DNA from: Bacillota bacterium
GTDB lineage: Bacteria; Bacillota; Clostridia; Oscillospirales; Ruminococcaceae
Direction of reading: 5' to 3'
Assembly: GCA_023388515.1 (NCBI GenBank)
Contig: JAEWGD010000040.1
Location: 1-47,120, forward strand
Length of the DNA: 47,120 bases
Shown: positions 34,381-42,105 of the stretch, piece after piece
Layout: each line of letters opens with the position of its first letter
Position numbering within the stretch: the first letter of the stretch is position 1
The notes under the pieces: model-generated
Told to the model about the DNA's origin: nothing
Seen by the model: only the letters and a program-made list of their open reading frames with translations
Database searches by the model: none
Made by a program: the position numbers and the translations under genes

Positions 34381-34827
34381 TTGAGAATTTCATCAAAAGG
34401 GCGTTATGCGCTTGTATCAATGATTAATATGGCTGCACACTTTGACAGCGGAAAATTTATTACTGTAATAAGCATTTCTGAAAAATTCGGATTTTCTAAA
34501 ATATATCTTGAACAGGTTTTTGCTCTTCTTAAAAAAGGAGGACTTGTTACCTCTGTAAAAGGTTCTCAGGGCGGATACCAGATTTCTCGTTTACCTAGTG
34601 AGATTACTGTCTTTGATATTCTTTCTTCAATTGAAAACATTCTTTTTGAAAAAGCAGAGGAAACTGTTTCAGAATCTGCTCCTGCCTACGAAAAAGCTTT
34701 GCATTCTTTAGTTTTTAATGCTTTAGATGAGGATATCAAGAAGTCACTTAGCTGTGTAACACTTGAAAATCTTGTTAAAGAAGCTGACAAAAACACTAGT
34801 GATCAGTCTATTATGTATTATATTTAA
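34381..34827 (+). CDS. Rrf2-family regulator lacking the cluster cysteines
   Basis: The 148-residue protein opens MRISSKGRYALVSMINMAAH and has the Rrf2 winged helix (FSKIYLEQVFALL, VKGSQGGYQIS). The start is TTG, supported by GGAGGG six bases upstream. Unlike the regulator at 25052 it has only one cysteine (C125) and none in the iron-sulfur loop, so it probably senses a protein or small molecule rather than a cluster. It is divergent from the nifB-like gene and shares a 133-base control region with it. Confidence 0.85.
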   Translation: MRISSKGRYALVSMINMAAHFDSGKFITVISISEKFGFSKIYLEQVFALLKKGGLVTSVKGSQGGYQISRLPSEITVFDILSSIENILFEKAEETVSESAPAYEKALHSLVFNALDEDIKKSLSCVTLENLVKEADKNTSDQSIMYYI

Positions 34828-34839
34828 GGAGAATATTTT

Positions 34840-35430
34840 ATGAACACCTCTATAATACGTTTTGTTAATACTGATGATTTGGCAGATGCACAAGCAATTC
34901 TTGATATATATGCTCCATATATTCTAAACAGCGATGTTACATTTGAATATACTGTTCCGACAACGGCTGAGTTTTCTGACCGAATACTACATTGTACCGA
35001 GCAATTTCCCTATCTTGTTTATGAGATTGATGGAACTGTAGCAGGTTTCGCTTATGCTGGAAAACAGCGAGAACGCGAAGCTTTTATGTGGAATGCAGAA
35101 ACTTCTGTTTACGTTAACAAAAAATATCAGCGTTTAGGAATTTCAGGAAAACTTTATACTGCTCTTCTTAAAATTCTTACTGCCCAAGGATATAAAACAG
35201 CATATGCCTGCATTACGTATCCAAATACTAAAAGTATTGCTTTGCATGAAAAATTCGAGTTTAAAGAAACAGCTATATTTCATAATACAGGATTTAAGCT
35301 AGGAAAGTGGCGTGACACCATTTGGCTTGAAAAACAACTGGGCGAATATGAAAATGAACCTGCTCCTCCGATGCCATTTTGCAAGCTAGATAAAAATCTT
35401 TTATACTCACTGATTAATAGTATTGTCTAA
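34840..35430 (+). CDS. GNAT N-acetyltransferase of the phosphinothricin/methionine-sulfone type
   Basis: The 196-residue GNAT protein has TFEYTVPT near residue 34, the VYVNKKYQRLGISGKLY acetyl-CoA loop, PNTKSIALHEKFEF and KLGKWRDTIWLEK, the pattern of phosphinothricin acetyltransferases and YncA/MnaT. These acetylate methionine sulfoximine, methionine sulfone or phosphinothricin. It starts 12 bases after the rrf2 gene and shares its transcript. In this island it may protect against, or process, an oxidised methionine analogue. A short C-terminal tail (about residues 170-196) is extra. Confidence 0.85.
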   Translation: MNTSIIRFVNTDDLADAQAILDIYAPYILNSDVTFEYTVPTTAEFSDRILHCTEQFPYLVYEIDGTVAGFAYAGKQREREAFMWNAETSVYVNKKYQRLGISGKLYTALLKILTAQGYKTAYACITYPNTKSIALHEKFEFKETAIFHNTGFKLGKWRDTIWLEKQLGEYENEPAPPMPFCKLDKNLLYSLINSIV

Positions 35431-35432
35431 TT

Positions 35433-35470
35433 GACATCACCGCATTTTTAGTTGCGGTGATGTCTTTTTT
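35433..35470 (+). terminator. Terminator between the converging acetyltransferase and nifX-like genes
   Basis: GACATCACCGCA and TGCGGTGATGTC pair perfectly around eight bases, followed by six T on the plus strand. On the minus strand it directly follows the nifX-like stop but has a poor T-run there. Confidence 0.9.
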
Positions 35471-35798
35471 ATAAAACTTTATCTTCAATAATCTTTTTCA
35501 TAACATCATCAATAAATCCTGGTGCAGTAAATACTCTTAATCCTTTTGAAATAAGGTATGCAGATGCTTCTAATCCAATTCTGCTAACAAAAACCGCGTC
35601 ACAATCAGTTAGCACATTTATTACATTATCAAAATCACTTTCATTATGTTCACCATTATTACAGCATTTTTCAACTTGTCTTTTTTCTAAATAAGTGTAT
35701 CCATCATTTGAAATATCAACAATATAAAAAACTTTTGCTCTTCCGAAATGTTCATTTATAAATTTTCCATCTGTTGTTGCAAGTGCTATTCTTGACAT
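35469..35798 (-). CDS. NifX-like cofactor-carrier protein
   Basis: The 109-residue protein belongs to the dinitrogenase Fe-Mo-cofactor family (NifX/NafY/VnfX and the C-terminal part of some NifB). It shows IALATTDGKFINEHFGRAKVF (in parts: ALATTDGK, INEHFGRAKVF), the DAVFVSRIG segment and a CC pair at 45-46. Members hold the precursor cluster between NifB and the apo-enzyme. ATG 35798 is chosen because GAGGTG lies six bases upstream. It starts 12 bases after the nifK-like gene. Confidence 0.82.
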   Translation of the reverse strand: MSRIALATTDGKFINEHFGRAKVFYIVDISNDGYTYLEKRQVEKCCNNGEHNESDFDNVINVLTDCDAVFVSRIGLEASAYLISKGLRVFTAPGFIDDVMKKIIEDKVL

Positions 35799-35810
35799 AT
35801 ATTTCACCTC

Positions 35811-37148
35811 TTATTTGTATGAATAAAGCACAGTGTCATAAATATCTTCAATTACCCTTAAACCTCCTGTAAAACCGACATAGTTTGTTGTTAGAACCAA
35901 TCTGTACGGCGTTGGAACTGAAATTGACAAGAAATCAAAATCTTTTTCTTTTGCAAGCTCCTTATCCCAGCCACTGCCTAAAATAATACCTCTGCCTTTA
36001 TTTTCAAGCTTTCTTATAACATCCTGCAACGCTCCTGCATCTGGATTAAAATATACTGGAATCTCACGCTTATCAGATGTTGATTTTAAGTCAGCAGTTA
36101 CCTGAGCAATATATTCCTCAGGAGTATTATCCACAATAAACTGCTCTTTCGGTATAATTCCAACTTCATGCAAAAGAAATTTTGAGAGTCCAACAACATA
36201 GCCTGCATCATGTAGAATATGAAAATGGTTCGGAAGTCCATATCGGAATTCAGTCAAAAATGTTGCAAGATTATCTATTTCATCATAATATGCATTATTT
36301 TCTTCACTAATAAAGTTCCTTGCTTTTTCTTCATCAAGCTCTGCACCATTTTCATTGGCAAATTCTATAACTCCATTTAAAAAGTTTATCGTTTCATTTG
36401 CACCAATTGGAATGTATCTGAAATGATAATACGGTTGATCATACTTTTCTTCGAGATTCTTTACAATTGGCTCACCATACCAAGGTGAAACAAGTATATT
36501 AAAGTTAGCTTTCGGAATAGTTTGCCATTCATTTACTCCGCTCGAATGAGGACCGAAAAGAATATTTACTTCAAGACCTATTCCCTCAAGAAGTCGCTTG
36601 TATTCTTTGAGATTGCCTTTCCAGAATTGATCCTGATATGGAATTGAAGCAAAAAGATTGACAAGCTTTTTATTTGAACGAGTTGGATTTTCTGTAGTAA
36701 ATTTATCAACATATTGATTAATTATTGCATTGATAACATTACTGTGTGCTACTAAATTATTTGATTTAAAGCCTGCTGTTTCAACATGAACAATAGGTTT
36801 TCCGTTGTTAGCGAACTCATTCACAACAGATGCAACATCGTCACCAACAATATCAGCTGTACAGCCAGTTACAACAACCTGCAAATCAGTATCAAGAACC
36901 TTATATGTATTTTCGATAATTTGCTTTAGTCTTTCTGTTCCGCCGAAAACAACCTCTGTTTCACCGAAATTTGTGCAGGGTGAAGTATTTCCGCCAGCAT
37001 ATCCTCTTGAACGTTCAAAAAAACCGTTTACCATTGTTCCACAGCCAGGACCTGAATGAAGAATCGGTACTGCTCTTTTTATTGCAACTACCGACTGCAA
37101 TGCACCTATAGCACAGGTATAGCGTTCCTGTTCAATTATTCCTGACAT
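35811..37148 (-). CDS. NifK-like (beta) subunit of a nitrogenase-like reductase
   Basis: The 445-residue protein belongs to the nitrogenase component 1 family. Three cysteines stand where NifK holds the P-cluster: C12 (RYTCAIGALQ), C36 (HSGPGCGT) and C95 (TGCTADIVGDD). It lacks the N-terminal extension of nitrogen-fixing NifK and is shorter. Its ATG overlaps the nifD-like stop by one base (TAATG), so the two are translated together, as expected for a heterotetramer. It is not a NifN by context, since there is only one D/K pair. Which nitrogenase-like group it belongs to needs a tree. Confidence 0.85.
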   Translation of the reverse strand: MSGIIEQERYTCAIGALQSVVAIKRAVPILHSGPGCGTMVNGFFERSRGYAGGNTSPCTNFGETEVVFGGTERLKQIIENTYKVLDTDLQVVVTGCTADIVGDDVASVVNEFANNGKPIVHVETAGFKSNNLVAHSNVINAIINQYVDKFTTENPTRSNKKLVNLFASIPYQDQFWKGNLKEYKRLLEGIGLEVNILFGPHSSGVNEWQTIPKANFNILVSPWYGEPIVKNLEEKYDQPYYHFRYIPIGANETINFLNGVIEFANENGAELDEEKARNFISEENNAYYDEIDNLATFLTEFRYGLPNHFHILHDAGYVVGLSKFLLHEVGIIPKEQFIVDNTPEEYIAQVTADLKSTSDKREIPVYFNPDAGALQDVIRKLENKGRGIILGSGWDKELAKEKDFDFLSISVPTPYRLVLTTNYVGFTGGLRVIEDIYDTVLYSYK

Positions 37149-38617
37149 TATTCATCGCCTCCCAAAAAAGTATGAGGCTTTTGTTCAAGCCACCATTTAG
37201 AATATGGATTTATAGCATTTTTAGCAAGATTAGTAACAAATTCATTATTATCAAGAGTTTCAAGAATACGTTCACCGTAGTTGACAAGTCCTTCATAACC
37301 CATGCCATAATGCTCATCTCCGATAAGAAGTGATGGTATTCCGAATTTAGCTCCCCATAATGTCATTCCGCCATGTCTTGCAAGAAGAATGTCAGGGCGA
37401 ATTCTGTTAAGCTGATTTACAAGCTCGAATTCCTGCTTGTTACAAACATTATAGTTCGGAACATCACCATAGTCTTTAACCGTATGCCCTAAGGTATCTG
37501 ATTCTGGAGAACCGTTATCATAAATAGGGTCATGATGAAAAATAGCTGCACCCTGTGCTTTCATTCCTAGCTCACCAAGTATTGCAAGAAGCGAATGTCC
37601 ATGTGAAGCACCAGCTGTAACAAATGCAGTTTTCCCCTTTAGCTTTTCACGCAACTGCTCTATCTTAGGAAGATACTCCTCTTTTTTCTTTTTTAGAAAA
37701 TCTTCTACTTCCTGTTCCTTGCCAAGGATTTTACCAAGCTCTCTGAACCATCTATCAGTCTGTGCAATTCCGTATGGAGGTGAGGTTTTTATTTCTGTAA
37801 CGCCGAAATCTTTTTCAAGTGCCGCACCAAGATATGAACCTAGTGTTGCACAAGCTTGAATTGTTGCTACAGCTTCAGATGAATGGGCAATAGCATCAAC
37901 AGTTGAATATGGAGTCAAGTAGTTTGGCTTATATCCAAATTCTGCAAACCATTCAGTGAAAATGTCAGTTCCCCAGAAATTTACAACATTTATAATATTT
38001 CTTTTCTCAGTAGCTGGTTTTATAAGCTTTCTCGCTATTCCATGATAGCCTGCATCAAAGCCAGATGTCCATATTCTTGAACGAAATCCCTCACAAAAAA
38101 TCGCTGCGATAGGTATCCCAAGTTCTTCCTCTGCTTCATTAGCAATTCCATCTACATCATCACCTATTATTCCTGATGCACAAGTTGTAATTATAAAAAT
38201 AGCTTTTGGATTTGCTCTATCATAAACTTCTCTGATTGCATTTGCAAGTTTTTCATTTCCTCCGTATATTGTGTCATGTTCCTCCAAATTTGTTGAATAT
38301 ATTTTTCTCTGTGTTGGATTTTTTATTTCTCTAAGTTCAGAATTTACTCTGTATGTAAATGCGAATTCATGCAGACATGAAGAACATCCGACTGGACCAT
38401 GGCTTATTACTGCCGCATCCTGAATAAGCACTGTAGTACAAGCTGCAAACGAAGTTGAACATCCAAGGCACTGACTAAACGAACGCACCTTATCCTTTAA
38501 ACCATATCCAGAACAACCTTTTACAAGCTCTGACGCATTCCCTTGAAAGCCAGTTAAAGAGTTAAGCCTTATTTCACGAATCTGAACCTCGGGAGCTTTG
38601 AGATTAATTTCACTCAT
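37148..38617 (-). CDS. NifD-like (alpha) subunit of a nitrogenase-like reductase
   Basis: The 489-residue protein keeps cysteines matching the P-cluster ligands: C53 or C50 (CLGC), C78 (HGPVGC) and C146 (TTCASGIIGDD). It also keeps C256 (IQACATLGSYL), which aligns by eye with the FeMo-cofactor ligand C275 of NifD. The region of the other cofactor ligand, H442, reads IGDEHYGMGYEG, with its histidine offset by three residues. This suggests a bound NifB-type cluster with a changed environment. GGAGG precedes the ATG, 18 bases after nifH. C50, C60 and C81 are extra cysteines. Confidence 0.85.
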   Translation of the reverse strand: MSEINLKAPEVQIREIRLNSLTGFQGNASELVKGCSGYGLKDKVRSFSQCLGCSTSFAACTTVLIQDAAVISHGPVGCSSCLHEFAFTYRVNSELREIKNPTQRKIYSTNLEEHDTIYGGNEKLANAIREVYDRANPKAIFIITTCASGIIGDDVDGIANEAEEELGIPIAAIFCEGFRSRIWTSGFDAGYHGIARKLIKPATEKRNIINVVNFWGTDIFTEWFAEFGYKPNYLTPYSTVDAIAHSSEAVATIQACATLGSYLGAALEKDFGVTEIKTSPPYGIAQTDRWFRELGKILGKEQEVEDFLKKKKEEYLPKIEQLREKLKGKTAFVTAGASHGHSLLAILGELGMKAQGAAIFHHDPIYDNGSPESDTLGHTVKDYGDVPNYNVCNKQEFELVNQLNRIRPDILLARHGGMTLWGAKFGIPSLLIGDEHYGMGYEGLVNYGERILETLDNNEFVTNLAKNAINPYSKWWLEQKPHTFLGGDE

Positions 38618-38635
38618 ATAATTTCCTCCGTAAAA

Positions 38636-39511
38636 TCATATATTAGATGCTTTGTCACGAATTTCACCTGTTTCAATTGCTATAAGCTGATCAGCCCAAT
38701 ATGATGCCCATTCCTTAAGCTGCTGTGAATCAAGCGGTGAAGGAATTGTCGACTGAGTATGCTCATCAATTCTCTTTGCAAGATTTCTGTAAACTTTAGC
38801 CTGTGCCGAATCAGGCTGAGCCTCAATTGTTGTTCTGCCAGACAGTTCACTCTGAGTTACTGTAATCGAACGAGGAACATACTCCATAACCTGTGTATGT
38901 GTTCTTGATACAAAATCATCAATAATTTCCTTTTGATATGGATTTGTTATAGAATTTGCAATTACTCCGCCAAGAAGTGCCCCCCCTGAATTTGAATACC
39001 TCTGAATACCCTTGAAAAGATTATTAGCCGCATAAACAGCCATAAAGTCAGCAGAAGAAACAGTGAAAACGTGTTCTGCAATGCCTTCACGAATCGGAAC
39101 GGCAAATCCTCCGCAGACAACATCTCCAAGAACATCATAAATAACATAATCCAGATCAAGCTCTTCAAAAATTTTCTGTTGCTTTAAAAGCTGAACAGCG
39201 GTTGTTATTCCTCTACCTGCACATCCAACACCTGGAGCAGGCCCTCCTGCTTCAACACAATAAATGCCGTTATAGCCTTTAAAAATAACATCATGTGCAT
39301 CAAGTGTTTTTTTCTCTCTTAAAACATCAAGAACTGTCGGTATATATGTTCCGTCACGAAGAGTATTTGTTGAATCAGCTTTCGGGTCGCAGCCGAACTG
39401 CATAACCTTATAACCCATATCTGAAAGTGCCGCACTAATATTTGATGTGGTAGTAGATTTTCCAATACCCCCTTTTCCATAGATTGCAATCTGCTTTATT
39501 TTTTTTGCCAT
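38636..39511 (-). CDS. NifH-like Fe protein (ATP-dependent electron donor)
   Basis: The 291-residue protein has the P-loop GKGGIGKST from residue 12, C97 in GVGCAGRG and C133 in DVLGDVVCGGFA, the four-iron cluster ligands of the Fe-protein dimer, with R100 also conserved. It should deliver electrons one at a time, with ATP hydrolysis, to the NifDK-like pair. A QFGCDPKADST switch region is intact. AAAGGA lies ten bases before the ATG. The C-terminus is longer than BchL/ChlL types. It lies 174 bases after metQ2 behind a structured leader. Confidence 0.92.
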   Translation of the reverse strand: MAKKIKQIAIYGKGGIGKSTTTSNISAALSDMGYKVMQFGCDPKADSTNTLRDGTYIPTVLDVLREKKTLDAHDVIFKGYNGIYCVEAGGPAPGVGCAGRGITTAVQLLKQQKIFEELDLDYVIYDVLGDVVCGGFAVPIREGIAEHVFTVSSADFMAVYAANNLFKGIQRYSNSGGALLGGVIANSITNPYQKEIIDDFVSRTHTQVMEYVPRSITVTQSELSGRTTIEAQPDSAQAKVYRNLAKRIDEHTQSTIPSPLDSQQLKEWASYWADQLIAIETGEIRDKASNI

Positions 39512-39571
39512 AATAATAAAATCCTTTCTGCATTTTATGTTAAATTTTCAATTTTATCTTGATGAATTCAA

Positions 39572-39642
39572 ACTAATCTCTTTAGCAATCTATTGTGTAT
39601 TTAATCGTAAATTTATCACAATTCTTTAAAAAAGAGATTAGT
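39572..39642 (-). ncRNA. Nested hairpin leader upstream of the nifH-like gene
   Basis: On the minus strand ACTAATCTCTTT (complement of 39631-39642) pairs perfectly with AAAGAGATTAGT (39572-39583). Inside lie an eight-by-eight internal loop, an ATTGTG/CACAAT stem and an ATTTA/TAAAT tip with a four-base loop. It lacks a terminal T-run and matches no riboswitch I know. It could be a processing site, stabiliser or regulatory RNA between metQ2 and nifH. Confidence 0.55.
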
Positions 39643-39643
39643 A
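39635..39643 (-). promoter_or_regulatory. TACTAATCT box upstream of nifH
   Basis: The box forms the 5' edge of the hairpin and overlaps a possible AATACT -10 with TTGATT 18 bases upstream. Confidence 0.4.
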
Positions 39644-39685
39644 TTATTCATCATAAATTATGAAATCAAAATCTACCCATTTAGA

Positions 39686-40573
39686 TTAACTGATTTTTGC
39701 TGGAATAACCGCTCCGTTATATTTATCCTCAATGAACTTTCTTGTTTCATCGGATTGGAGTGTTTTAACAAGTGCTTTTATTGCTGGCTCATCAGCTTTT
39801 TCGGATTTTACAGCAACAATATTAGCATACGGCGAATCCTCACCCTCTTTAAACAGATATTTTGATGTATCAATTCCTGCTTCAAGAGCCTTATTTGTAT
39901 TAACAATATAAATGTCAAAATCTTCTGCTAATCCAATAATTTGTGCTGAATCAATCTCAGTAATCTCAATTGGCTTTATGTATTCAACGATATCAGTCAC
40001 AGATGCTTTAAGCTCTGGAAGATTAGGATCAAGCTTGATAAACCCTGCAATTTCAAGAATTCTAAGTGCTCTGTATTCATTTGTTGCATCATTTGGAATA
40101 ACAACCTTTGCTTTTTCAGGAACTTTATCGACATTTGTATATTTTTCTGAATATGCACCAATCGGCTCAACATGAATATATCCCGCATTTGCAAGGTTTG
40201 TGCCGTTTATTTCGTTATACTCCTCAAGATAAGGTAGGTGCTGGAAGAAATTAAAATCAACATCACCCTTATCAAGCTTTTCATTCCAAGTTGCATCAGC
40301 AGCAGTACCTACAAGCTCTATTTCAATCCCCTGTGCTTCAAGCTGCGGTTTAATAAATTCAATAAGTTCACTATGAGGAACAAGATCAGCTAAACCGATA
40401 AGCTTTGTAACCTCAGTTGCTGCGGTTTCTGATTCTGTATCTGCGTGTGCTTCAGCTTGTGTTTCTTTTTTTGCTGTTATTGAGCTTTCAGATTTATCTG
40501 TACTGCATCCTGTTAAAACACCTGCTGTTAGCGTAAATGCTGATAGAATTATCGCCACAATTTTCTTTTTCAT
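39686..40573 (-). CDS. metQ: MetQ-type substrate-binding lipoprotein, set 2
   Basis: The 295-residue protein has a signal peptide ending VLTGC, then an acidic Glu/Thr/Ala linker of about 30 residues before the NlpA fold (VDFNFFQHLPYLEEY, VVIPNDATNEYRALRILE, IYIVNTNKAL). The ligand-binding Asn and Arg of MetQ seem to be kept. GAGGAG lies nine bases before the ATG. It lies 24 bases after metI2 and precedes the nifH-like gene, so it may deliver the substrate of the nitrogenase-like system. It differs clearly from MetQ1. Confidence 0.9.
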   Translation of the reverse strand: MKKKIVAIILSAFTLTAGVLTGCSTDKSESSITAKKETQAEAHADTESETAATEVTKLIGLADLVPHSELIEFIKPQLEAQGIEIELVGTAADATWNEKLDKGDVDFNFFQHLPYLEEYNEINGTNLANAGYIHVEPIGAYSEKYTNVDKVPEKAKVVIPNDATNEYRALRILEIAGFIKLDPNLPELKASVTDIVEYIKPIEITEIDSAQIIGLAEDFDIYIVNTNKALEAGIDTSKYLFKEGEDSPYANIVAVKSEKADEPAIKALVKTLQSDETRKFIEDKYNGAVIPAKIS

Positions 40574-40597
40574 ATTATATTTCTCCTCTTATTTCAA

Positions 40598-41308
40598 TCA
40601 AATTAGATGCCACTTTTTTAATAGTAGCTTTGAAAATAAATCTCCTGTAAACTGAACAAGCTGTACCATTATTATCAATACAAACACTGTTGCAAAAAGA
40701 ACATCATGCTGAAATCTCTGAAAACCAAACCTTACTGCTATATCCCCAATTCCTCCAGCACCAAAATTTCCTGCAAGTGCTGTCATGGAGATTATTGCAA
40801 TCAATGCAACTGTAAAACCTCTTATTAATGACGGCAAAGCTTCTGGTATCATAACCATAAAAAGTATTCTTAAACTGCCGCTGCCCATTGCTTTTGCAGC
40901 TTCAATTTTACCTTTTGATATTTCTAAAAGACTGCTTTCTACAAGTCTTGCAAACATTGGAATACAGCTTGCCGCCAATGCAAGAATACATGCGTTAACT
41001 CCATATGCCTGACCAACAAGCAATCTTGCAACAGGCAGCATTACAATAATCATAATTATCTGTGGCAGCGACCTAAGGCAGTTTATGATACCTCCAAGTG
41101 TTCTATTGATGGCTATTAATGGACAAAGTCCGTCATCACTTGTAAGGACTAGAAACAAACCAAGCATAATTCCAAGAATCAGGGTTATTACAGAAGTTAC
41201 TACAACCATATAAAGGGTATCCCATATTGCAGGAATTAGCATTTCCCACACTTTTTCTGTAAAAGCTGACTTCAATACCTCCCAAAAGCTATAGTTTCTA
41301 AGGCTCAT
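40598..41308 (-). CDS. metI: Methionine-type ABC transporter permease, set 2
   Basis: The 236-residue permease has five to six membrane helices and the coupling loop EAAKAMGSG. ATG 41308 overlaps the metN2 stop (ATGA) and GGAGGT lies eight bases upstream, so it is co-translated with metN2. It works with MetN2 and MetQ2. Confidence 0.92.
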   Translation of the reverse strand: MSLRNYSFWEVLKSAFTEKVWEMLIPAIWDTLYMVVVTSVITLILGIMLGLFLVLTSDDGLCPLIAINRTLGGIINCLRSLPQIIMIIVMLPVARLLVGQAYGVNACILALAASCIPMFARLVESSLLEISKGKIEAAKAMGSGSLRILFMVMIPEALPSLIRGFTVALIAIISMTALAGNFGAGGIGDIAVRFGFQRFQHDVLFATVFVLIIMVQLVQFTGDLFSKLLLKKWHLI

Positions 41309-42093
41309 ATTCCTGCACCTCCTGTCCATTCGGTTTTCTTGAATTCAGAATATACTTCAAGAAATATTTTACCTGTCTGTGAAGTTGGTTTCATGAAAAC
41401 TTCACGAACACTTCCCTTGTCTGTGATAACTCCGTTTTCAAGAATAGCCATATTATTGCAGGCATATTTTATTACCTCAAGTTCGTGAGTTATCAACAAA
41501 ATTGTTATTCCAAGCTTTTTGTTTATATCTTTCAAAAGCTCAAGAATCGAAAGTGTTGTCTGTGGATCAAGTGCACTTGTTGCTTCATCGCTTAACAAGA
41601 CGTTAGGATTGTTCGCAAGAGCTCTTGCTATGCCAACTCTTTGTTTTTGTCCTCCCGAAAGCTGACCTGGATAGGCGTGTATTTTATCAGTAAGCCCTAC
41701 CAGTTCAAGAATTTCCTTTGTTCTTTCCGTTATCTTTTGTTTGTTTTCACCTGAAATTTGAAGCGGATATGCAATATTCTGAAATACCGTTTTTGATTCA
41801 AAAAGATTAAATGTCTGAAAAATCATGCCTAATTTTCTTCTTTGAATATCAAGTTCTCTTTTATTAAGAGACGTTATCTCAATTCCATCAATAACAATTT
41901 CACCTTTATCAGGCTCCTCAAGACGGTTTATACATCTAATAAGTGTTGACTTGCCTGCTCCGCTGAAACCAACAATCCCGAATATATCTCCCTTTTCTAT
42001 TTTAAGATTTATTCCTTTTAAAACCTCCACATTTTCTTTCTTTCCGTTAAAGGTTTTATAAAGGTCATTAATTTCTATAATATTTTTGTCCAT
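41305..42093 (-). CDS. metN: Methionine-type ABC transporter ATPase lacking the NIL domain, set 2
   Basis: The 262-residue ATPase has Walker A GFSGAGKST, LSGGQKQR and LLSDEATSALD. It ends soon after the ATPase core, so the C-terminal methionine-sensing NIL domain present in MetN1 is missing. Import by this set should therefore escape methionine trans-inhibition, or the substrate may not be methionine. Its Shine-Dalgarno overlaps the stop of the upstream leader ORF. Confidence 0.9.
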   Translation of the reverse strand: MDKNIIEINDLYKTFNGKKENVEVLKGINLKIEKGDIFGIVGFSGAGKSTLIRCINRLEEPDKGEIVIDGIEITSLNKRELDIQRRKLGMIFQTFNLFESKTVFQNIAYPLQISGENKQKITERTKEILELVGLTDKIHAYPGQLSGGQKQRVGIARALANNPNVLLSDEATSALDPQTTLSILELLKDINKKLGITILLITHELEVIKYACNNMAILENGVITDKGSVREVFMKPTSQTGKIFLEVYSEFKKTEWTGGAGI

Positions 42094-42105
42094 TAAACCA
42101 TTCCT

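Noticed and set aside
33351..39511. A classical nitrogen-fixation (nif) cluster
   Set aside because: There is no nifE, nifN, nifV, nifU or nifS, the NifD histidine ligand region differs, and all neighbours handle sulfur. Nitrogen fixation cannot be formally excluded without the rest of the genome.
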